Shown here: piece after piece, positions 12,611-14,073 of the stretch
Layout of the letters: each line of letters starts with the position of its first letter
Numbering within the stretch: position 1 is the stretch's first letter
NCBI GenBank assembly: GCA_016206725.1
Contig: JACQRA010000062.1
Span: 1 to 14,073, forward strand
Direction: 5' to 3'
Origin: Candidatus Omnitrophota bacterium
Lineage (GTDB): Bacteria > Omnitrophota > Gorgyraeia > Aquiviventales > Aquiviventaceae
DNA: 14,073 nucleotides
The notes under the pieces: generated by a model
The model's database searches: none
Told to the model about the DNA's origin: nothing
What the model saw: only the letters and a program-made list of their open reading frames with translations
Position numbers and translations under genes: made by a program

Positions 12611-14073
12611 TTGGGGCTGGGGATCGGTCTGTGGGCCATTGCCGTGATGCACGTCGTCCCCACTCAGGCCCAGGAAAGCGAAGAGGCCGCCCCCCGGGTG
12701 GTTTCCGTGGGGGTGGAGGGAACGCGCACGATCGCCAAAGAAACCTGCCTGGCGCGCCTCCAAACCCGTCCGGGCATGCGATACCTCGACCACATTGCGA
12801 GTGACGATATCCGACGGCTGTTCGCCCTCGGCTACTTCACCGATGTGCGGGTCGAGACGACCGCGTTGCCGGAGGGGGTGGCTGTCGTCTTCCGCATCAT
12901 CGAGAAACCCTCCCTGCGCGCGGTGGAGGTGGACGGATTTCGCCGGCTGCGCAAGGAGAAAATCCTGGAGTTGCTCGGCATCAAAGTGGGCGATCTCCAT
13001 GATGCCCGGCGGCTCAAGGAGGGTATCGACCGGTTGAGAGCCGAGTACCGGCGCAAGGGCTTCGCTAACGTGGAGGCCGTCTCCTCGACGACGGTGGACG
13101 AACAGGCGAACACCGTCACGGTTTCCCTCGTCATTGATGAAGGTCCGCGGATGCTCATCAAAGACATCTTGATTGAAGGCAACCTGGCATTTTCCGATTC
13201 GCGCCTTCGCAAGGTCATGAAGACGAAGCGTCGGAAATGGTTCTTGCGGGGGCTCTATGCCGAGCAGGTGCTTGAGGAGGATCTCGAGCGCCTTCGAGCC
13301 TTTTACCGGAAACACGGCTACCAAGACATCACGGTTAGCTCCGAGGTGGCCACGGCGCCTGCCGGCGAGGGCCTCTACCTGATGCTCAAGATTGCGGAAG
13401 GCCTGCAGCATCGCATCGGCAAGATCGCGATCACGGGGACGATCCTCTTTCCTGAGCGCGAACTGCGCACAGCCCTGACCATCAAGCCGGGGTCGGTCTA
13501 TCACAGCGACGCGTTGCAGGAGACCTTACGGGCGATCAAGCAGTACTACGGCGACCGGGGACACATCAACGCCGAGGTGTCTCCCGAGATGCAACTCGAT
13601 CCAGATACGAAGCGGGTGGATGTCACCTTCCGGATCGCCGAGCACGAGCTCGTCTCTGTCAATCGCGTGGAGATTCAAGGCAATCTCCGGACCAAGGATG
13701 TGGTGGTGCGTCGGGAGCTTCGCGTCCATCCCGGCGAGGTGTTTGATGGGAAGAGCATCCGCCGGTCCATTGAACGGCTCTATAACCTGGGCTATTTCGA
13801 GGAGGTCAACGTCGAGACGGCGCCGACCGAGACGGCCAACCGAGAGGATTTAGTCGTCAAGGTCAAGGAAGCCAAGACGGGGAGTTTCAGTTTCGGCGGC
13901 GGATTCTCCTCCGTCGATCGGCTGGTGGGACTCGTCGAAATCGAGCAGCGCAACTTCGACTGGAGAAACTGGCCGACGTTCGTCGGAGGGGGGCAAGATT
14001 TACGCTTCCGTGTGGAGGCGGGATCGGTCCGTCGGAATGTCGATCTCTCGTGTACGGAGCCGTGGATTGTCGC
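12611..14073 (+). CDS. bamA: BamA/Omp85-type outer-membrane protein assembly factor, 3'-truncated by window edge
   Basis: BamA inserts beta-barrel proteins into the outer membrane. The frame runs to the window end. A hydrophobic signal segment (GLGIGLWAIAVMHVVPTQAQ) is followed by five POTRA domains, starting near 12698, 12911, 13148, 13406 and 13649. Each has the beta-helix-helix-beta pattern, such as VVSVGVEGTRTI...LFALGYFTDVRVE and VNRVEIQGNLRTKDVVVRREL...LYNLGYFEEV. The barrel begins at about 13877 with FSFGGGFSSVDRLVGLVEIEQRNFDW and ...SCTEPWIV. The start codon is uncertain: the frame has no ATG or GTG between dnaB codons and 12644. TTG 12611 keeps a hydrophobic core but no basic n-region, and ATG 12647 loses most of the signal. 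Non-canonical ATT at 12605 or 12572 would restore Arg/Lys residues. No clear Shine-Dalgarno is seen. The location right after dnaB suggests co-transcription. Confidence 0.93.
   Translation, partial: MGLGIGLWAIAVMHVVPTQAQESEEAAPRVVSVGVEGTRTIAKETCLARLQTRPGMRYLDHIASDDIRRLFALGYFTDVRVETTALPEGVAVVFRIIEKPSLRAVEVDGFRRLRKEKILELLGIKVGDLHDARRLKEGIDRLRAEYRRKGFANVEAVSSTTVDEQANTVTVSLVIDEGPRMLIKDILIEGNLAFSDSRLRKVMKTKRRKWFLRGLYAEQVLEEDLERLRAFYRKHGYQDITVSSEVATAPAGEGLYLMLKIAEGLQHRIGKIAITGTILFPERELRTALTIKPGSVYHSDALQETLRAIKQYYGDRGHINAEVSPEMQLDPDTKRVDVTFRIAEHELVSVNRVEIQGNLRTKDVVVRRELRVHPGEVFDGKSIRRSIERLYNLGYFEEVNVETAPTETANREDLVVKVKEAKTGSFSFGGGFSSVDRLVGLVEIEQRNFDWRNWPTFVGGGQDLRFRVEAGSVRRNVDLSCTEPWIV

Overview
This is about 14 kb of GC-rich bacterial DNA. 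A diderm (Gram-negative type) organism is indicated by an Omp85/BamA gene with five POTRA domains at the right end. Everything sits on the plus strand. The housekeeping order (ispE, tRNA-Gln, glmU, prs, rplY, pth, rpsF, ssb, rpsR, rplI, dnaB, bamA-like) and protein character fit Nitrospirota (Nitrospira-like), with deltaproteobacterial-type lineages as the alternative. This placement is inferred from gene order and general protein character, not from any search.

Left accessory region (1-4483). An RHS/YD-repeat protein, cut off at the left edge, ends in the canonical RHS core (DPLG motif), a proline-rich linker and a short Lys-rich helical tip. The DNA becomes clearly AT-rich in this tip. A small AT-rich gene with the hallmarks of a dedicated immunity gene starts on the base after its stop codon. 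About 220 bp of non-coding DNA with a REP-like G-rich scar follows. Then comes a MazE/MazF-type toxin-antitoxin pair with a near-consensus promoter of its own.

Right housekeeping region (4484-14073). ispE (isoprenoid precursor synthesis) follows the mazF-type gene after only 11 bp. Next are tRNA-Gln(TTG), glmU (UDP-GlcNAc synthesis) and prs (PRPP synthesis). After these come rplY and pth (translation), the rpsF-ssb-rpsR-rplI ribosomal/replication cluster, dnaB (replicative helicase) and the start of a BamA-type outer-membrane assembly gene. Spacing is tight and several genes overlap or abut, so long polycistronic transcripts are likely.

The parts least explained by ordinary annotation are four. 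(1) The RHS tip and its adjacent orphan gene. (2) A 76-residue, all-basic, histone-like tail on GlmU. (3) A 159-bp nested inverted-repeat element between ssb and rpsR that engulfs the rpsR ribosome-binding region and holds a 34-codon ORF ending on the base before the rpsR start codon. (4) A perfect 22-bp GC palindrome read through in frame inside ispE.
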